Origin: Roseibium sp. MMSF_3544
GTDB lineage: Bacteria; Pseudomonadota; Alphaproteobacteria; Rhizobiales; Stappiaceae
DNA length: 64,000 nt
Direction: 5' to 3'
Assembly (NCBI RefSeq): GCF_030732845.1
Contig: NZ_JASHKA010000009.1
Coordinates: 124,001-188,000 of the forward strand
Shown piece by piece: positions 26,512 to 37,130 of the stretch. Below the pieces are notes generated by a model. It was not told the origin of the DNA. It worked only from the letters and a program-made list of their open reading frames with translations, and ran no database searches. The position numbers and the translations under genes were made by a program. The stretch's first letter is position 1. Each line of letters starts with the position of its first letter.

Positions 26512-27861
26512 ATGCGGGATACGATCTATGCGCTTTCGAGCGGAGCGGTGCCCTCAGGTGTCGCCGTCATCCGCATTTCCGGAGGTGCAACCCGAACGAT
26601 CGTCAGCGCAATTTGCGGCCGTGTGCCTGAGGGCCGCCTGGCCATGTTGAGCAAATTGAAGGATCCGGAGACCAACGATATCCTCGATGAAGCCCTTGTC
26701 CTCTACTTTGAGGGGCCCCACAGTTTTACCGGCGAAGATGTGGCAGAGTTCCAGTGCCACGGTGGGCGCGCCGTCATCAGCAGGCTTCTGGCGGTCCTTG
26801 GAACATTTGCAGATTGCCGGCCTGCTGAGGCGGGCGAGTTTACGCGCCGGGCTTTCGACCAGGGGCGCATGGATCTCACTGAGGTCGAGGGTCTCGCTGA
26901 CCTTATTGCCGCGGAGACCGAGAGCCAGCGCAGGCAAGCGGTCCGACAGATGGGGGGTGCTCTTGGCGACCTCTATGATGGCTGGCGGAAGCGGCTCATC
27001 CACATGCGGGCGATGATTGAAGCCGACTTCGACTTTGCCGACGAAGAAGACGTGCCAGGCAGCGTTGCCGACGAGGTTTGGACAGAAGCGTCCGATTTAC
27101 ATTCGGAGATTGCCAATCATCTGGAGCGTTCGAAAAGCGGAGAGCGATTGCGATCCGGATTGCAGGTCGTCCTGATGGGTGCTCCTAATGCCGGCAAATC
27201 CAGTTTGCTGAATGCGATTGCCGGACGGGATGTTGCTATTGTTACGGAAGAAGCCGGAACGACCCGCGACGCCATTGAGGTACATTTGGATCTGTGTGGG
27301 TATCCGATGACCCTGGTGGATACAGCCGGGCTCCGGGATGCGGAAAATGCCGTGGAACGCGAAGGCGTTCGACGGGCGCAAGCGCGGGGGCACGCAGGGG
27401 ACTTGATCCTTTGGGCCGTCGAGCCGGGCGGGGTGGAGAAGGATGATCCCAAAGCCGGTCTGCCTGAAGACTTGCAGAAAAATGTTCCGGTGTGGGTCGT
27501 AAGAACAAAGAGTGACCTAGGGACTCAACCGAAACAAGACTCTTCCGGAACGATCAAGGAAATTGCTTGCTCCGATAAAAGCAAAGACGGCCTGAACGAC
27601 CTTATACAGGCCCTTACTCGTTTTGCCGATGAAACAATTTCCATTGGAGAAACTCCCCTGGCAACGCGGGAAAGGCACCGTCATTACCTGAAGGAGTGTC
27701 TTTCCGGATTGAGAACAGCGGTGGATGCGGTTCACCTGCCCCCTGAACTTCGTGCCGAAGACCTGCGGCGCGCGGCGGATGCGCTCGGGCGGATCACGGG
27801 CCGGATCGATGTCGAGGATCTGCTGGATGTCATCTTTCGGGATTTTTGCATCGGCAAGTGA
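26512..27861 (+). CDS. mnmE: tRNA modification GTPase MnmE
   Basis: With MnmG, adds the aminomethyl group to U34 of certain tRNAs. The 449-residue protein has the N-terminal tetrahydrofolate-binding domain (MRDTIYALSSGAVPSGVAVIRISG), a helical domain with an inserted G domain (MGAPNAGKSSLLNAI, EEAGTTRDAIEV, DTAGLRDAENAVEREG), and the essential C-terminal CIGK. Start at 26512 has an AGAGGAA ribosome site; nine upstream codons are also open. Neighbour of mnmG as in most alphaproteobacteria. Confidence 0.96.
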   Translation: MRDTIYALSSGAVPSGVAVIRISGGATRTIVSAICGRVPEGRLAMLSKLKDPETNDILDEALVLYFEGPHSFTGEDVAEFQCHGGRAVISRLLAVLGTFADCRPAEAGEFTRRAFDQGRMDLTEVEGLADLIAAETESQRRQAVRQMGGALGDLYDGWRKRLIHMRAMIEADFDFADEEDVPGSVADEVWTEASDLHSEIANHLERSKSGERLRSGLQVVLMGAPNAGKSSLLNAIAGRDVAIVTEEAGTTRDAIEVHLDLCGYPMTLVDTAGLRDAENAVEREGVRRAQARGHAGDLILWAVEPGGVEKDDPKAGLPEDLQKNVPVWVVRTKSDLGTQPKQDSSGTIKEIACSDKSKDGLNDLIQALTRFADETISIGETPLATRERHRHYLKECLSGLRTAVDAVHLPPELRAEDLRRAADALGRITGRIDVEDLLDVIFRDFCIGK

Positions 27862-27877
27862 TGTTTCACGTGAATCA
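27862..27877 (+). promoter_or_regulatory. parS-like centromere site 5
   Basis: TGTTTCACGTGAATCA, 15 of 16 consensus bases, beginning directly after the mnmE stop codon. Contains GAATC. Confidence 0.85.
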
Positions 27878-27913
27878 TTGAGGCGAAGCAAGGATCGATT
27901 CAGAACCGGAACA

Positions 27914-27929
27914 TGTTTCACGTGAATCA
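27914..27929 (+). promoter_or_regulatory. parS-like centromere site 6
   Basis: TGTTTCACGTGAATCA, identical to site 5 (15/16), 52 bases further on. Contains GAATC. Confidence 0.85.
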
Positions 27930-28148
27930 CGAAATGAATCCTCCTGTCCTCCCTGAAGCGGTCTCGAACTGATCGGTTTCTTGGGCTGAATTGCACTTTG
28001 ACCTTGGTGCCAACACACTCTATAAAGCCGGACAGAAAATGCTGGCAGCGTCATCCTGTGATAACCTGATTGCCGCCAGGAACCGATCCGGAAATTTTGT
28101 CTGAAAGTTGCGGGCACGCTCAAAGGCGTTTTCGTGCACGGTGAGATT

Positions 28149-30035
28149 ATGAAAGAGCGCGAACTGACATTCGATGTTGTGGTGATTGGTGGTGGCCATG
28201 CGGGCTGCGAGGCGGCCGCAGCATCGGCACGCGCTGGCGCGGCGACAGCGCTCGTAACCCACAAGGCAGAGACGATCGGAGTCATGTCGTGCAATCCGGC
28301 GATTGGCGGCCTTGGAAAGGGTCACCTTGTTCGGGAGATCGATGCTCTCGATGGCCTGATGGGGCGGGTGGCCGACCGGGGTGGAATTCAGTTTCGGATG
28401 CTCAACCGCCGCAAGGGACCAGCCGTACGCGGACCGCGCGCACAGGCCGACCGGAAACTCTATCGCGAGGCCATGCAGGCGGAGATCGCCGCAGTCGATG
28501 GGCTGACCGTGGTGGAGGCTGAAGCGCACAAACTTTTGTTCGGTGAAGGGGAGGCGACACGATCGATCGCAGGGATCGAACTCTCCGATGGCCGTACCAT
28601 ATCGTGCGGGGCCGTCGTCCTGACCAGCGGTACTTTCCTTCGCGGGCTTATCCATATCGGGGATCGCAAGATCCCGGCCGGGCGATCGGGCGAAGCGCCT
28701 GCATTGGGCCTCTCGGAGTCTCTTGAAGAAATAGGGTTTGACCTGGGGCGTTTGAAGACCGGGACGCCGGCGCGCCTTGATGGGCGGACAATCCATTGGG
28801 ACAAGCTGGAAGAGCAGCCTGGCGATGACGAGCCGATCCCGTTCTCGACGCTGACGGAGCGGATCGAAACGCCGCAGATCCCGTGCCATATCACCCGGAC
28901 GACACCTGAAACCCACCAGATCATTCGCGACAATCTTTCCCGATCTGCGATGTATTCAGGTGAGATCAAGGGGCGGGGGCCGCGGTATTGTCCGTCCATT
29001 GAAGACAAGATCGTTCGCTTTGGAGAAAGGGACGGTCATCAGATCTTCCTGGAACCGGAAGGCCTTGATGACCATACGGTTTATCCGAACGGGATCTCGA
29101 CGTCGTTGCCCGAAGACGCACAACTTGCGTTCCTGAAAACCATCCCAGGGCTCGAGGACGTGAAGGTCATCCAGCCCGGCTATGCCATTGAGTATGATCA
29201 CGTGGATCCGCGAGAGCTCAGGCCGACGCTGGAAGCCAAACGCTGTGCGGGTCTCTATCTTGCGGGCCAGATCAACGGCACGACCGGATACGAGGAAGCT
29301 GGAGCGCAAGGTCTTGTTGCCGGCGTCAATGCAGCGTTCAAGGTTGCGGGCAAAGATCCGTTTGTTGTCGACCGGTCGAATGGCTACATCGGTGTCATGA
29401 TCGATGATCTCGTGACGCGCGGGATAACCGAGCCGTACCGCATGTTTACGTCGCGGGCCGAGTACCGGCTTTCGCTTCGTGCAGACAATGCCGACCAGAG
29501 GCTCACGCCTCTTGGTGCAGCAAGAGGGTTCGTTTCGGAAACGCGACGACTGGCGTTTGATGCCAAAATGGAGAAGATCGCAAACGCGCGGGATTTGCTC
29601 AAGCGTTTGGCGGTGACGCCTTCAGAAGCTCAAAAGCAGGGGCTTCCTGTGAACCAGGACGGAATTCGGCGGTCGGCGTTTGATCTTCTTTCCTATCCGA
29701 ATGTCACTTTCGACATGCTGACCCGGATATGGCCAGACCTGAATGAGGTCGAAGAAGGGATCGCGGAACAGGTGACGACGGATGCTCTTTATGCGGTTTA
29801 CCTGGAGCGTCAACAGGCGGATATCGAAGCTTTGAAACGCGATGAAGCCTTGCAAATCCCCGATAGTTTCGACTACGAAGCGATTGTCGGCCTGTCCAAC
29901 GAAGTCAAGCAGAAGCTTGTCGATATTCGACCGGCCACGCTTGGCCAGGCGTCCAGGATGGACGGCGTGACCCCGGCGGCTCTGACGTTGATCCTTTCCC
30001 ATCTCAAGCGTGGCGCACATAAAGGGGCCGCCTGA
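28149..30035 (+). CDS. mnmG: tRNA U34 carboxymethylaminomethyl modification enzyme MnmG (GidA)
   Basis: FAD-dependent partner of MnmE. The 628-residue protein has the FAD-binding [14 protein letters not shown], the redox-region [35 protein letters not shown], and the second signature [13 protein letters not shown]...[20 protein letters not shown] 28149 is preceded by GGTGAG at four bases; an upstream in-frame GTG at 28134 is a possible longer start. The stop overlaps rsmG by one base (TGATG). Confidence 0.95.
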   Translation: MKERELTFDVVVIGGGHAGCEAAAASARAGAATALVTHKAETIGVMSCNPAIGGLGKGHLVREIDALDGLMGRVADRGGIQFRMLNRRKGPAVRGPRAQADRKLYREAMQAEIAAVDGLTVVEAEAHKLLFGEGEATRSIAGIELSDGRTISCGAVVLTSGTFLRGLIHIGDRKIPAGRSGEAPALGLSESLEEIGFDLGRLKTGTPARLDGRTIHWDKLEEQPGDDEPIPFSTLTERIETPQIPCHITRTTPETHQIIRDNLSRSAMYSGEIKGRGPRYCPSIEDKIVRFGERDGHQIFLEPEGLDDHTVYPNGISTSLPEDAQLAFLKTIPGLEDVKVIQPGYAIEYDHVDPRELRPTLEAKRCAGLYLAGQINGTTGYEEAGAQGLVAGVNAAFKVAGKDPFVVDRSNGYIGVMIDDLVTRGITEPYRMFTSRAEYRLSLRADNADQRLTPLGAARGFVSETRRLAFDAKMEKIANARDLLKRLAVTPSEAQKQGLPVNQDGIRRSAFDLLSYPNVTFDMLTRIWPDLNEVEEGIAEQVTTDALYAVYLERQQADIEALKRDEALQIPDSFDYEAIVGLSNEVKQKLVDIRPATLGQASRMDGVTPAALTLILSHLKRGAHKGAA

Positions 30036-30691
30036 TGGGCCGTGCCGTGGTGTTGAACGACACTGGACAGGTTGTGCATAAGTTTGGGGATGTTTCACGT
30101 GAAACGTTGGACAGACTCCAGATCTATGTGGACCTGGTTTTGAAGTGGCAACCCGCACAAAACCTCATTGCACCGTCCACGATCCCCGACATCTGGATAC
30201 GCCATGTCGCCGACAGCCTGCAAACGCAGTGGAGTTATCCAGAGGCGCGGACCTGGGTCGACATCGGCAGTGGAGGCGGCTTTCCAGGTATCGTCACCGC
30301 GATCCTCTTGGCTGATGAGCCGGATGCCCATGTTCATATGATCGAAAGCAACCAGCGCAAGGCGGCGTTCCTGAGAACAGTGCTGCGCGAGACGGGCTCC
30401 TCCGGGACGGTTCATCCCGGTAGGATCGAATCGGTTGCGAAAGAATGGACATTTGGACGGGCCGATTCGGTTTCTGCGCGCGCTCTGGCCTCTCTGGATG
30501 CGCTTTTCCGGTTGTCGGAGCCCTTCACTTCGGCCGGGGCAAAGGCTGTTTTCCACAAAGGGCAGGATTTTCAAAGAGAAGTTGATGAAGCCTCTGACGC
30601 TTGGAACTTCGATCTGGTAGAAAAGAAAAGTCTTATCGATCCAGTGAGCCGGATGCTTATTTTCTCGAATATCTCAGCCCGGCAAGAGTAG
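30035..30691 (+). CDS. rsmG: 16S rRNA m7G527 methyltransferase
   Basis: SAM-dependent methylation of 16S rRNA G527; loss gives low-level streptomycin resistance in other bacteria. The 218-residue protein has NLIAPSTIPDIWIRHVADSLQ and the SAM loop WVDIGSGGGFPGIV. Its start shares one base with the mnmG stop. The fifth to sixth parts of the N-terminal stretch DVSRET are encoded by a parS-like site, a feature also known from other species. Confidence 0.95.
   Translation: MGRAVVLNDTGQVVHKFGDVSRETLDRLQIYVDLVLKWQPAQNLIAPSTIPDIWIRHVADSLQTQWSYPEARTWVDIGSGGGFPGIVTAILLADEPDAHVHMIESNQRKAAFLRTVLRETGSSGTVHPGRIESVAKEWTFGRADSVSARALASLDALFRLSEPFTSAGAKAVFHKGQDFQREVDEASDAWNFDLVEKKSLIDPVSRMLIFSNISARQE
30091..30106 (+). 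promoter_or_regulatory. parS-like centromere site 7 inside rsmG
   Basis: TGTTTCACGTGAAACG: 15 of 16 consensus bases, coding for part of RsmG. It is the only one of the seven sites without a GANTC sequence. Confidence 0.88.
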
Positions 30692-30711
30692 CCCAGGAAG
30701 GTGTCGTGGCA

Positions 30712-31536
30712 ATGAGCATGCTTCCCGAAACACCGCGTGTCCTCGCACTCGCGAACCAAAAAGGCGGGGTGGGAAAGACCACCACAGCCATCAACCTCGG
30801 CACGGCTCTTGCGGCAATCGGGGAAAAAGTTCTCGTTATCGATCTCGATCCCCAGGGGAACGCCTCGACGGGTCTCGGCATCGAGCACCGCGACCGGGGC
30901 CTGTCGACTTACGAAATTCTGAGCGGCGATTGCTCGTTGGCAGAGGCTGTCCGCGAAACGGCCGTTCAGCGCCTCTGGGTTGCTCCATCGACCATGGATC
31001 TGCTCGGGCTTGAACTTGAAATCGCCTCGACCAGTGACCGGGCATTTCGCCTGCGCAGCGCGATCGAGAGCCTGACCCGCTCACGCTTGTTCCAGGAAGT
31101 CGGGTTCACGTATATCCTGATCGATTGCCCGCCGTCGCTTAACTTGCTGACGATCAACGCTCTTTCAGCTTCGCACTCTATCCTGGTGCCACTGCAGTGC
31201 GAGTTTTTCGCACTGGAAGGTCTGAGCCAGTTGTTGAGCACTGTCGAGCAGGTCAAAGGCGCGCTGAATGCGGAACTGAGCATTCACGGTATCGTTCTGA
31301 CGATGTATGACAGCCGCAACAATCTTTCCAGCCAGGTTGTCGCCGATGTGCGCGAGACCATGGGCGATGCTGTTTATGAAACGATCATTCCACGAAATGT
31401 CCGCATTTCGGAAGCACCGTCCTACGGCAAGCCGGCCTTGCTTTACGATCTGAAGTGCGCTGGCAGCCAGGCTTATCTGCGGCTTGCGTCGGAGATTATC
31501 CAGCGTGAGCGTCAGTTGCGGCGGGTCGCCGCTTAA
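30712..31536 (+). CDS. parA: Chromosome partitioning ATPase ParA (Soj)
   Basis: Walker-type ATPase that binds DNA non-specifically and drives segregation of ParB-parS complexes. The 274-residue protein has the deviant Walker A NQKGGVGKTTTAIN (residues 15-28), VIDLDPQGNASTGLG and FTYILIDCPPSL. Start at ATG 30712, 20 bases after the rsmG stop, with AGGAAGG upstream; the longer frame overlaps rsmG. A chromosomal rather than plasmid type, judged by context with rsmG and parB. Confidence 0.96.
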   Translation: MSMLPETPRVLALANQKGGVGKTTTAINLGTALAAIGEKVLVIDLDPQGNASTGLGIEHRDRGLSTYEILSGDCSLAEAVRETAVQRLWVAPSTMDLLGLELEIASTSDRAFRLRSAIESLTRSRLFQEVGFTYILIDCPPSLNLLTINALSASHSILVPLQCEFFALEGLSQLLSTVEQVKGALNAELSIHGIVLTMYDSRNNLSSQVVADVRETMGDAVYETIIPRNVRISEAPSYGKPALLYDLKCAGSQAYLRLASEIIQRERQLRRVAA

Positions 31537-31640
31537 ACGGCGATTTGGTTTCGGGTCTGAAACAAATGACCAGGCTTGCGGTTGTGTAGCTTTGTTGTCT
31601 TGACCTAATTTATTGAAATATAAGAAGAAATAGGTGCGTA

Positions 31641-32546
31641 ATGGCTGACAAGGACGCCAAGAACAAACGTTTGGGCCGTGGATTGGCTGCTCTCATTGGA
31701 GATTCGGCCCCTGAAGCAGTAGCGCCGCCTGAAAAAATTGTTCGCGACACCCGCAAAGTTCCGATCGAGCACCTTGAGCCGAACCCGCGCAATCCGCGCA
31801 AGACCTTTACCGAAAAGGATCTGGCTGATCTGGCGGAGTCGCTCAAGGCCAAGGGGATCGTTCAGCCGATCCTGGTGCGCCCGGCGGCGGGCAAGGCCAA
31901 CCGGTTTGAGATCATTGCCGGCGAGCGCCGTTGGCGCGCGGCGCAGCGGGCAGGCCTTCATGAGGCGCCAATCATTATCCGGGACGTGACCGACCAGGAA
32001 GCGCTTGAGCTTGCAATCATTGAAAACGTGCAGCGAGCAGATCTCAATCCGATCGAAGAGGCGATGGGGTACGAGCAGCTGACTGCAGAGTTCAATTACA
32101 GTCAGGGCGAACTGGCAAAGGTGATCGGCAAGAGCCGCAGCCATGTTGCCAATACGATGCGGCTGCTGAAATTGCCGAATTCGGTCAAGGACTACCTGGC
32201 CGAAGGCCTTCTGACGGCAGGCCACGCGCGAGCGCTAATCACGGTCGAAGACCCGGCGGCGCTGGCCGAACTCATCGTTGAAAAAGGTCTTACCGTTCGT
32301 GACGCGGAAAAGATCTCCCAGGATCCCGATGCCCTTGCAAAGCTGAAGGGTGGCAAGACACCGAGCGAAAAGCCGCAGAAGGATGCCGACACCAAGGCTC
32401 TCGAAAAACGGCTGACGGACACACTCGGTCTGAAAGTGGTGGTCGGCCACAAGCCCGGCAAAGAGTCCGGCGATCTCAAAATAAAATACACGTCGCTGGA
32501 GCAGCTCGACGAGTTGTGCAAGAAACTGGGCGTCGAAACGCGATAA
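31641..32546 (+). CDS. parB: Chromosome partitioning protein ParB (Spo0J)
   Basis: CTP-dependent DNA clamp that loads at parS and spreads. The 301-residue protein has the N-terminal ParA-stimulating LGRGLAALIG, the CTP-binding ParB/Srx domain with GERRWRA (residues 94-100) and ENVQRADLNPIEEA, a helix-turn-helix for parS (about residues 152-178, YSQGELAKVIGKSRSHVANTM), and a C-terminal dimerisation domain. It is 104 bases downstream of parA. Its likely targets are the seven sites at 25.5-30.1 kb. Confidence 0.97.
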   Translation: MADKDAKNKRLGRGLAALIGDSAPEAVAPPEKIVRDTRKVPIEHLEPNPRNPRKTFTEKDLADLAESLKAKGIVQPILVRPAAGKANRFEIIAGERRWRAAQRAGLHEAPIIIRDVTDQEALELAIIENVQRADLNPIEEAMGYEQLTAEFNYSQGELAKVIGKSRSHVANTMRLLKLPNSVKDYLAEGLLTAGHARALITVEDPAALAELIVEKGLTVRDAEKISQDPDALAKLKGGKTPSEKPQKDADTKALEKRLTDTLGLKVVVGHKPGKESGDLKIKYTSLEQLDELCKKLGVETR

Positions 32547-32661
32547 ACCACTGAAATAGTTTACATTTAGGCTCGATCTATGCCCGAAAGTTCGGCGTCA
32601 CGCCCCGAACCAGTCTGCTGCAAGCTGCCTTGTCGTGTCTTAGCTTTCACTTGACAGTGTG

Positions 32662-32793
32662 ACCCATCCTTCGAGACAGCGCTCTCGCGCTTCCTCAGGA
32701 TGACGCGGTGCGGTTGGCTGCCATTGTGAAACTTTTGAATACAAGCACTTCATCCTGAAGAGGACCGCGAGGTCCGTCTCGAAGGACGCGTGG
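32662..32793. repeat. Inverted repeat of the CATCCTTCGAGAC type, second copy
   Basis: CCCATCCTTCGAGACAGCGC ... CCTCAGGATGA (32662-32705) is answered by an inverted, diverged copy CATCCTGA ... CCGTCTCGAAGGA (32748-32788). A further fragment TCATCCTCAGGAT is at about 32837-32849. The same family as 9649-9754. It fills the gene-free gap 32547-32878 between convergent parB and holA. Confidence 0.75.
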
Positions 32794-32878
32794 CTTACCT
32801 GCATGTTCGCGACCCGTCCATCAAGGCTGACCAATCATCCTCAGGATAAGATCGCGTATTCAAGTTTGGGATGCCGGC

Positions 32879-33919
32879 CTATCGCCGCTGGTTGCGGGCG
32901 CGGGCTGCACGGCCGAGTTTCAGCAGGGCTTCTGACAGAACCGGAACACCGAGCGGGTCATTGAGGCGGGAGATCCTGGTGGCGTCGCTCAGGATATCCA
33001 TGGCTCTTTCCAGGTCCCTTAGGGACCAGATCCGAAGCTGTTGCGAAAACTTCGGTTTGCGGCTGAAGAAGATCGGCGGGCGTTGACCGTCGATAACGGC
33101 TTGGGCCGGTTTTCCCTTGTCGACGTCAATCCGCATCCGATGCAGCTGCTGGAAGTGTTTCAGGGCCTGGTTGGCAATGATCGAGGCCTTCGAACCGGCT
33201 TCGGAGAGGCGTTCCAATCCGTGGTCCAGCGTGGCAATGTCGCCCGAGGCAGCCGCATCGATGAGTTCCGACATTTCAAATGCGGATGCGTCGCCGATGA
33301 TCGCCTCGATATCCTCGCTGTCGATCCGACCCTTGCCGAGGGCATAGAGACAGAGCTTTTTGAGCTCACCCCGGCTCGCCATCCTGTCGCCGCCAAGCAG
33401 GCTGTGCAAAGCCGCGCGGGCTTCGCGTGTGATTGTCAGACCTGCTTCGCGCGTTTCCTCGTCAATGAGCTGATCGATGCCGCGATCGTTGTCGGCATAA
33501 CACGGCAGGGCAACGGCGCGTTTATGGGTTTCGACCAGTTTTCTGAGGCCGGCGCCTTTCTTGATATCACCGCCCTCCAGAACCACGAAGGTTTCCCAGT
33601 CGTCCAGATTCAGCACGGGTTCAAGCGCCGGATTCAGGTTCTTGCCACTGGCATCCTTGACCCAGACAATCCTGCGTCCGCCGAACAGAGGCACGGTCAG
33701 GACCTCGTCGATCAGCCGGTTGGGATCGGAGCTGAGGTCCGCAGCGTCGATCTTGATCAGATTGAAGGGGTCGCTATCGCCTTCAGAAGCCTTGGCAACA
33801 AGCCTGGTTGCGCGCTCCGAAACCAGGCCCGTATCGGGTCCGAATACCAGAACAACCGCACCACCATCTGGTGGATTGGTAACGAACCGGTCGATTTCAG
33901 CGGCTTTCAGGACGGTCAC
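32879..33919 (-). CDS. holA: DNA polymerase III delta subunit
   Basis: Clamp-loader subunit that opens the beta clamp. The 346-residue protein shows the HolA pattern: GGAVVLVFGPDTGLVSERATRL at the ATPase-like N-terminus without a working P-loop, VPLFGGRRIVWVKDA (the clamp-contact strand), a middle LLGGDRMASRGELKKLCLYA and a helical collar domain. Located 24 bases downstream of lptE, in the lptE-holA order usual for the group. Confidence 0.92.
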   Translation of the reverse strand: MTVLKAAEIDRFVTNPPDGGAVVLVFGPDTGLVSERATRLVAKASEGDSDPFNLIKIDAADLSSDPNRLIDEVLTVPLFGGRRIVWVKDASGKNLNPALEPVLNLDDWETFVVLEGGDIKKGAGLRKLVETHKRAVALPCYADNDRGIDQLIDEETREAGLTITREARAALHSLLGGDRMASRGELKKLCLYALGKGRIDSEDIEAIIGDASAFEMSELIDAAASGDIATLDHGLERLSEAGSKASIIANQALKHFQQLHRMRIDVDKGKPAQAVIDGQRPPIFFSRKPKFSQQLRIWSLRDLERAMDILSDATRISRLNDPLGVPVLSEALLKLGRAARARNQRR

Positions 33920-33943
33920 AACCGATTGCCTCCTGCCGCGGAC

Positions 33944-34522
33944 TTAGGATTGGCTGGCAAAGTAACCGGCAAGCCTTGTCGCAATGTCGTCGGCAACTGC
34001 CTTTGCAACACGCTCCTGGGCGTCCCTAAGGGCGCGCTGGTTCGCAAAGCGCTGACTGGAGAAGTCGTAGGATGCGGAGCGGAACGACCGGCCGGTGGCA
34101 AGCGTTTCGTCCGTTGCGATATCACTCAGGACGTAGGTGGAGTTCATTGTCAGCGTGTAGGCTGAAGGAACGTCGGCGAACTGTTCAACACCGACGGCGG
34201 CATTGTTGGTATCGACCAGGACCTTGAGCCTGTATTTCTTTGGCTCCGAGCCGGCGCCGCGTTCGAGCCGGTAAGTGAGTTCATTGAACAGAACCCGTGC
34301 CGAATCTTCGTTCGCGAAGCGGGAGGAAATCGAATCAAGATCGACTGCCGACAATTCAGCGGCGACTGGTGAGGACTGTGAGCCGAAATCGCCCGTTGCG
34401 CTTGTGCCGTAGAGCGGACGTATCTGGCACCCGCTCAGCAAAACAGCTGCTGCGAAGGCAGAACAGATGGCAACCTGCCGTAAATTGCCTTTGCGCTTGA
34501 AGATGCTGTTATACAACGACAT
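33944..34522 (-). CDS. lptE: LPS-assembly lipoprotein LptE
   Basis: Outer-membrane lipoprotein that plugs the LptD barrel for lipopolysaccharide export. The 192-residue protein has a signal peptide with lipobox LLSGC (Cys about residue 32), then [10 protein letters not shown], the typical R-P-L-Y-G start of mature LptE. The start overlaps the end of leuS by 14 bases, so leuS-lptE-holA are one transcription unit. Confidence 0.88.
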   Translation of the reverse strand: MSLYNSIFKRKGNLRQVAICSAFAAAVLLSGCQIRPLYGTSATGDFGSQSSPVAAELSAVDLDSISSRFANEDSARVLFNELTYRLERGAGSEPKKYRLKVLVDTNNAAVGVEQFADVPSAYTLTMNSTYVLSDIATDETLATGRSFRSASYDFSSQRFANQRALRDAQERVAKAVADDIATRLAGYFASQS

Positions 34523-37130
34523 TCACGATCCTCTGCGGCACTACAATCAGCTTCTTCGGGGCGCCGCCGTTGAGCGCCTTCTTGACGAAATCCAGCCCCA
34601 AGGTAGCTGCTTCGACCTCCTCTTTGGAAGCTTCTTTTGCAATTTCCAGTTCGCCGCGCCGTTTACCGTTGATCTGGATCGGGTATGTCACCGAATCTTC
34701 GCTCAGCAGATCCGGATCGGCAACCGGCCATTTGGCTTCCGAAATCAGATTGTCATGGCCAAGCGCGGACCAGCATTCTTCCGCAAGATGAGGCATCATT
34801 GGCGCCATCATCTGGACCAGATAGTCAGCGGCTTCCCGTACTGCGTATTCCGTGCCCCGATCATCGACACCATCGCTCAGTATCTTACTGATTGTATTTA
34901 CAAATTCGTAAAGACGCGCGACAGCCCTGTTGAAACCGAGCGATTCAAGATCGTTGGAAACGGCGGCCAGGGTCTTGTGGCTCGCTCTCCGGAGCTCAAG
35001 TGCTTTCCCGGAAACGTCCGGAGCAGCCCCGGCGCGCGGTTCGCTCTTGTCTGAAACTTCGCCGATCAGGCGCCAGACACGTTGAACGAAACGCCAGGCG
35101 CCCTGGACCCCGTCCTCGGTCCAGATAACGTCGCGTTCCGGCGGGCTGTCGGACAGCATGAACCAGCGCGCGGTATCGGCACCGTATGTGTCGATGATGT
35201 CGGTCGGGTCGACGGTGTTCCTTTTCGACTTCGACATCTTTTCGATCGAGCCGATGGCGACCTCTTCACCGGTTTCCAGAAGCGTTGCCTTCCGGTTGCC
35301 GTCGATGTCCTCGATCTTGATGTCGGCCGGAGACACCCAGTGCCCGTTCGCTCCCTCGCCAAGACGATAGGTTTCGTGGGTCACCATGCCTTGCGTGAAA
35401 AGACCCTTGAATGGTTCCTTCAGATCGAGCGCACCGACTTTTTGCATGGCGCGCGTAAAGAAGCGTGAATAAAGCAGGTGCAGGATCGCGTGTTCGATAC
35501 CGCCGATATACTGGTCGACCGGCAGCCAGCCATTTGCCGCCGTCGGGTCGGTAGGCCGGTCGCAGTCGGGCGCCGTAAACCGTGCAAAATACCAGGACGA
35601 GTCCACGAACGTGTCCATCGTGTCCGTTTCGCGTCTCGCCGGCTTGCCGCATTTCGGACAGACCGTGTTGCGCCAGGTCGGATGCCGGTCCAGCGGGTTG
35701 CCGGGCTTGTCGAAATTGATGTCGTCCGGCAGTTGCACCGGCAGATTTTCGTCTTTTTCGGGCACGACGCCACAGTCGTCACAATGAACGACAGGGATCG
35801 GGCAACCCCAGTAGCGCTGGCGCGAAATGCCCCAGTCGCGCAGGCGGTAATTGACCTGCCGCTCGCCTTGGGGTCCGCCGTCGACAGTGACGGATTCCAG
35901 CTTTTGCGCGATCGCTTCCTTGGCTTCCGGAATGGACATGCCGTCCATGAAATCGGAATTAAAGATCGTGCCGTCGTCGGTGTAAGCCTCGGTTCCGATT
36001 TCGTACGTTGCCGCATCCGCGTCTTTCGGCAGCACGACAGGCTTGACCGGCAGTCCGTATTTGCGGGCAAAGTCCAGGTCGCGCTGGTCATGTGCCGGAC
36101 ATGCGAAAATCGCGCCCGTGCCGTAGTCCATCAGAATGAAATTAGCGACATAGACCGGCAACTCGAGCGAAGCATCCAGCGGATGCTTGACCCGCAGCCC
36201 GGTATCGATGCCCTTTTTTTCTGCCTTTTCAATGGCTTCTTCGGAAGTGCCGATCCGTTTGCACTCGTCGATGAAGTCCTTCAGCGCCGGATTTGTCTCT
36301 GCGAGCTTCGTCGAGATCGGGTGATCCGGGGAGAGGCCCATGAAAGATGCACCGAACAATGTGTCCGGCCGTGTTGTGAAGATTTCCAGGGTCTTGTCGC
36401 CGGTTGGTGCCGGTTCGGTAAACGCAAAGCGCACGCGCAGACCTTCGGACCGGCCGATCCAGTTCTTCTGCATCAGGCGGACCTTGTCCGGCCAGCGGTC
36501 GAGCGTTTCGATCGCTTCCAGCAAATCTTCCGAGTAGTCGGATATCTTGAAGAACCACTGGGTGAGTTCACGCTGTTCGACGAGGGCACCTGACCGCCAG
36601 CCGCGGCCGTCGATGACCTGCTCGTTCGCCAGAACGGTCATGTCGACCGGATCCCAGTTCACCTTGGCGTTCTTGCGGTAGACAAGCCCGGCTTCCAGGA
36701 ATTGCAGAAACAGGCGTTGCTGTTGCGTGTAGTAGGAGACATCGCAGGTAGCGAATTCACGGCTCCAGTCCAGCGACAGGCCCATGATCTTGAGCTGATC
36801 GCGCATCGCGGCGATGTTCTCGTAGGTCCAGTCCTTCGGGTGGACCTTGTTCTGCATCGCAGCGTTTTCCGCAGGCATGCCGAAGGCGTCCCATCCCATT
36901 GGGTGCAGAACGTTGAAGCCTTTGGCGCGCTTGTAACGCGCGACCACGTCGCCCATCGCGTAGTTGCGCACATGACCCATGTGAATGCGGCCGGACGGAT
37001 AGGGAAACATCTCCAGGACGTAGTATTTTTCGCGGGGATCGTCGTTATGCGTGACGAAAACGTCCTTGTCGTTCCAGACTTTCTGCCAGCGCGCTTCAAC
37101 CTCGCGCGCGTTGTACCGTTCCGTTGCCAT
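34509..37130 (-). CDS. leuS: Leucyl-tRNA synthetase
   Basis: Charges tRNA-Leu. The 873-residue class I enzyme has HMGH (residues 50-53; the HIGH motif), the editing domain ([12 protein letters not shown]), zinc-type segment [25 protein letters not shown] and KMSKS (631-635), with the C-terminal anticodon-binding region. ATG 37130 ([12 protein letters not shown]) is preferred over the adjacent TTG. Confidence 0.97.
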   Translation of the reverse strand: MATERYNAREVEARWQKVWNDKDVFVTHNDDPREKYYVLEMFPYPSGRIHMGHVRNYAMGDVVARYKRAKGFNVLHPMGWDAFGMPAENAAMQNKVHPKDWTYENIAAMRDQLKIMGLSLDWSREFATCDVSYYTQQQRLFLQFLEAGLVYRKNAKVNWDPVDMTVLANEQVIDGRGWRSGALVEQRELTQWFFKISDYSEDLLEAIETLDRWPDKVRLMQKNWIGRSEGLRVRFAFTEPAPTGDKTLEIFTTRPDTLFGASFMGLSPDHPISTKLAETNPALKDFIDECKRIGTSEEAIEKAEKKGIDTGLRVKHPLDASLELPVYVANFILMDYGTGAIFACPAHDQRDLDFARKYGLPVKPVVLPKDADAATYEIGTEAYTDDGTIFNSDFMDGMSIPEAKEAIAQKLESVTVDGGPQGERQVNYRLRDWGISRQRYWGCPIPVVHCDDCGVVPEKDENLPVQLPDDINFDKPGNPLDRHPTWRNTVCPKCGKPARRETDTMDTFVDSSWYFARFTAPDCDRPTDPTAANGWLPVDQYIGGIEHAILHLLYSRFFTRAMQKVGALDLKEPFKGLFTQGMVTHETYRLGEGANGHWVSPADIKIEDIDGNRKATLLETGEEVAIGSIEKMSKSKRNTVDPTDIIDTYGADTARWFMLSDSPPERDVIWTEDGVQGAWRFVQRVWRLIGEVSDKSEPRAGAAPDVSGKALELRRASHKTLAAVSNDLESLGFNRAVARLYEFVNTISKILSDGVDDRGTEYAVREAADYLVQMMAPMMPHLAEECWSALGHDNLISEAKWPVADPDLLSEDSVTYPIQINGKRRGELEIAKEASKEEVEAATLGLDFVKKALNGGAPKKLIVVPQRIVNVVV

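Noticed and set aside
30601..31536. A longer ParA beginning 37 codons earlier
   Set aside because: The extension overlaps rsmG and lacks ParA-like sequence; the ATG at 30712 has a ribosome site and matches family length.
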